Assembly: GCA_949742535.1 (NCBI GenBank)
Contig: CATJQX010000118.1
Location: 1-62,780, forward strand
Direction: 5' to 3'
Origin: an uncultured Muribaculaceae bacterium
GTDB taxonomy: Bacteria > Bacteroidota > Bacteroidia > Bacteroidales > Muribaculaceae
Length of the DNA: 62,780 bases
The translations under genes and the position numbers were made by a program. Positions 61,505 to 62,780 of this stretch are shown here, piece by piece; positions within the stretch are counted from its first letter, which is position 1; the number at the start of each line of letters is the position of its first letter. The notes under the pieces are model-generated. The model searched no databases, was not told the DNA's origin, and saw only the letters and a program-made list of their open reading frames with translations.

Positions 61505-62278
61505 ATGCAGCGGTACTTCATGAATCTCGCCTATCTGGGGAAAAACTACCACGGATGGCAAAGGCAACCAAACGCACCATCCATACAGGAAGCGCTTGAG
61601 ACTGCACTTGCCACGGTGCTTCGCGCTCCGGTGCCTGTGACCGGCGCCGGACGCACCGACGCCGGCGTAAACGCATCCACAATGATAGCGCACTTCGACC
61701 TGAAGGAACAACCCGAAGACAAAACGCGCCTGGTGCGCGCCATAAACTCCATCTTGGGGCCGGACATAGCCGTGAGATGGATACGCGAAGTACACCCCGA
61801 GGCACACGCGCGCTTCGACGCAACCTCACGCACATACCATTATTACGCCCACACGGGGCGCAACCCATTTGCGGGAGGATTGTCATGGGAAGCCCCGGCC
61901 ACGCTCGATTTCGATGCCATGAACGAAGCCGCAGCCCAGTTGCTCGAGACATCAGACTTTACATCTTTCGCGAAACTCCATACCGACGCCAAGACCAACA
62001 TCTGCAAGGTTACCCGCGCCATCTGGCGGGCGCCTCACCCCGGAGAGCGCGTGCCCGGAGCAGCCACACACATATTCGAGATCACAGCCGACAGATTCCT
62101 GCGCAATATGGTGCGTGCCGTAGTGGGCACACTGGTGGATGTCGGGCGTGGCAAACTTACCCTTAACGGATTTTCCGACATAATAAGCCGCCGCGACCGA
62201 TGCGCGGCAGGCACCTCTATGCCCGCCCCCCCCCTTTTCCTACATAAAATCACATACCCGTATATCCCCGTAGAATAG
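61505..62278 (+). CDS. truA: tRNA pseudouridine synthase A
   Basis: LGKNYHGWQRQPNAPSIQEALE, GAGRTDAGVNASTM, FLRNMVRAVVGTLVDVG. Confidence 0.96.
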   Translation: MQRYFMNLAYLGKNYHGWQRQPNAPSIQEALETALATVLRAPVPVTGAGRTDAGVNASTMIAHFDLKEQPEDKTRLVRAINSILGPDIAVRWIREVHPEAHARFDATSRTYHYYAHTGRNPFAGGLSWEAPATLDFDAMNEAAAQLLETSDFTSFAKLHTDAKTNICKVTRAIWRAPHPGERVPGAATHIFEITADRFLRNMVRAVVGTLVDVGRGKLTLNGFSDIISRRDRCAAGTSMPAPPLFLHKITYPYIPVE

Positions 62279-62496
62279 CCGCTGAAAGAGCTGTGACGCC
62301 GTTTTTCGGCCATTATGGAAATTTTTCAGCAATAATAGCCTATTATTTGCGGATATTTTGTAATTTTGTCGCGCAAAACAAAGCTATCCAAAACCTTTCG
62401 CTAAATTTTTAAGCCCCAACATGAGGTTATTGGAATTAAAATGCTTACCTTTGCACCGCAAAAAAGACTAATCAAAAATCAAAAAAACTAATTATC

Positions 62497-62733
62497 ATGT
62501 CAGAAATCGCATCTCGTGTTAAAGCAATCATCGTTGACAAATTAGGCGTAGATGAAAACCAAGTGACCGAAACCGCAGCATTCACCACCGACCTCGGCGC
62601 TGACAGCCTCGACACTGTTGAGCTCATCATGGAGTTTGAGAAAGAATTCGGCATCACAATTCCCGATGACAAGGCTGAAGGTATCGCTACCGTTGGCGAC
62701 GCTATCGCTTACATCGAAGCTGCTGAGAAATAA
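62497..62733 (+). CDS. acpP: Acyl carrier protein
   Basis: [26 protein letters not shown]. Confidence 0.98.
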   Translation: MSEIASRVKAIIVDKLGVDENQVTETAAFTTDLGADSLDTVELIMEFEKEFGITIPDDKAEGIATVGDAIAYIEAAEK

Positions 62734-62780
62734 TCTCCGCACTTCAAGCACGAAACAACCCATAAGCCCCGGTAAATCCG

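Overview
This 62.8 kb window looks like ordinary chromosome from a Bacteroidales bacterium (a Muribaculaceae-like gut lineage is my inference). The support is TTTG-N19/20-TAnnTTTG promoters, T9SS-type C-terminal domains, VOR/KOR-type oxidoreductase genes, and GH13/GH78/GH2 enzymes. I see no rRNA, CRISPR array, transposase, integrase or prophage module. About 41 protein genes and one tRNA-Arg(CCG) are supportable, with many intrinsic terminators and several sigma-ABfr-type promoters. The items most worth following up are: (1) a promoter-to-terminator ~310 nt non-coding transcript candidate at 57101-57446; (2) a densely structured non-coding region between tRNA-Arg and a bidirectional terminator (9398-9747); (3) a 1111-aa protein with a C-terminal Schlafen/AlbA_2-like domain and putative OB/S1-like segments; (4) a divergent glutaminase-fold protein whose SxxK catalytic motif appears to be SIVR; (5) a metal-linked pair of an HMA-AraC fusion and an HMA-tailed permease, with a possible internal start; (6) a shared GTTAAA/GTTCAA repeat element upstream of a response regulator and in the htrA-mltG intergenic region. 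No searches or folding were run. All family names come from reading motifs, and all RNA structures from complementarity read by eye.
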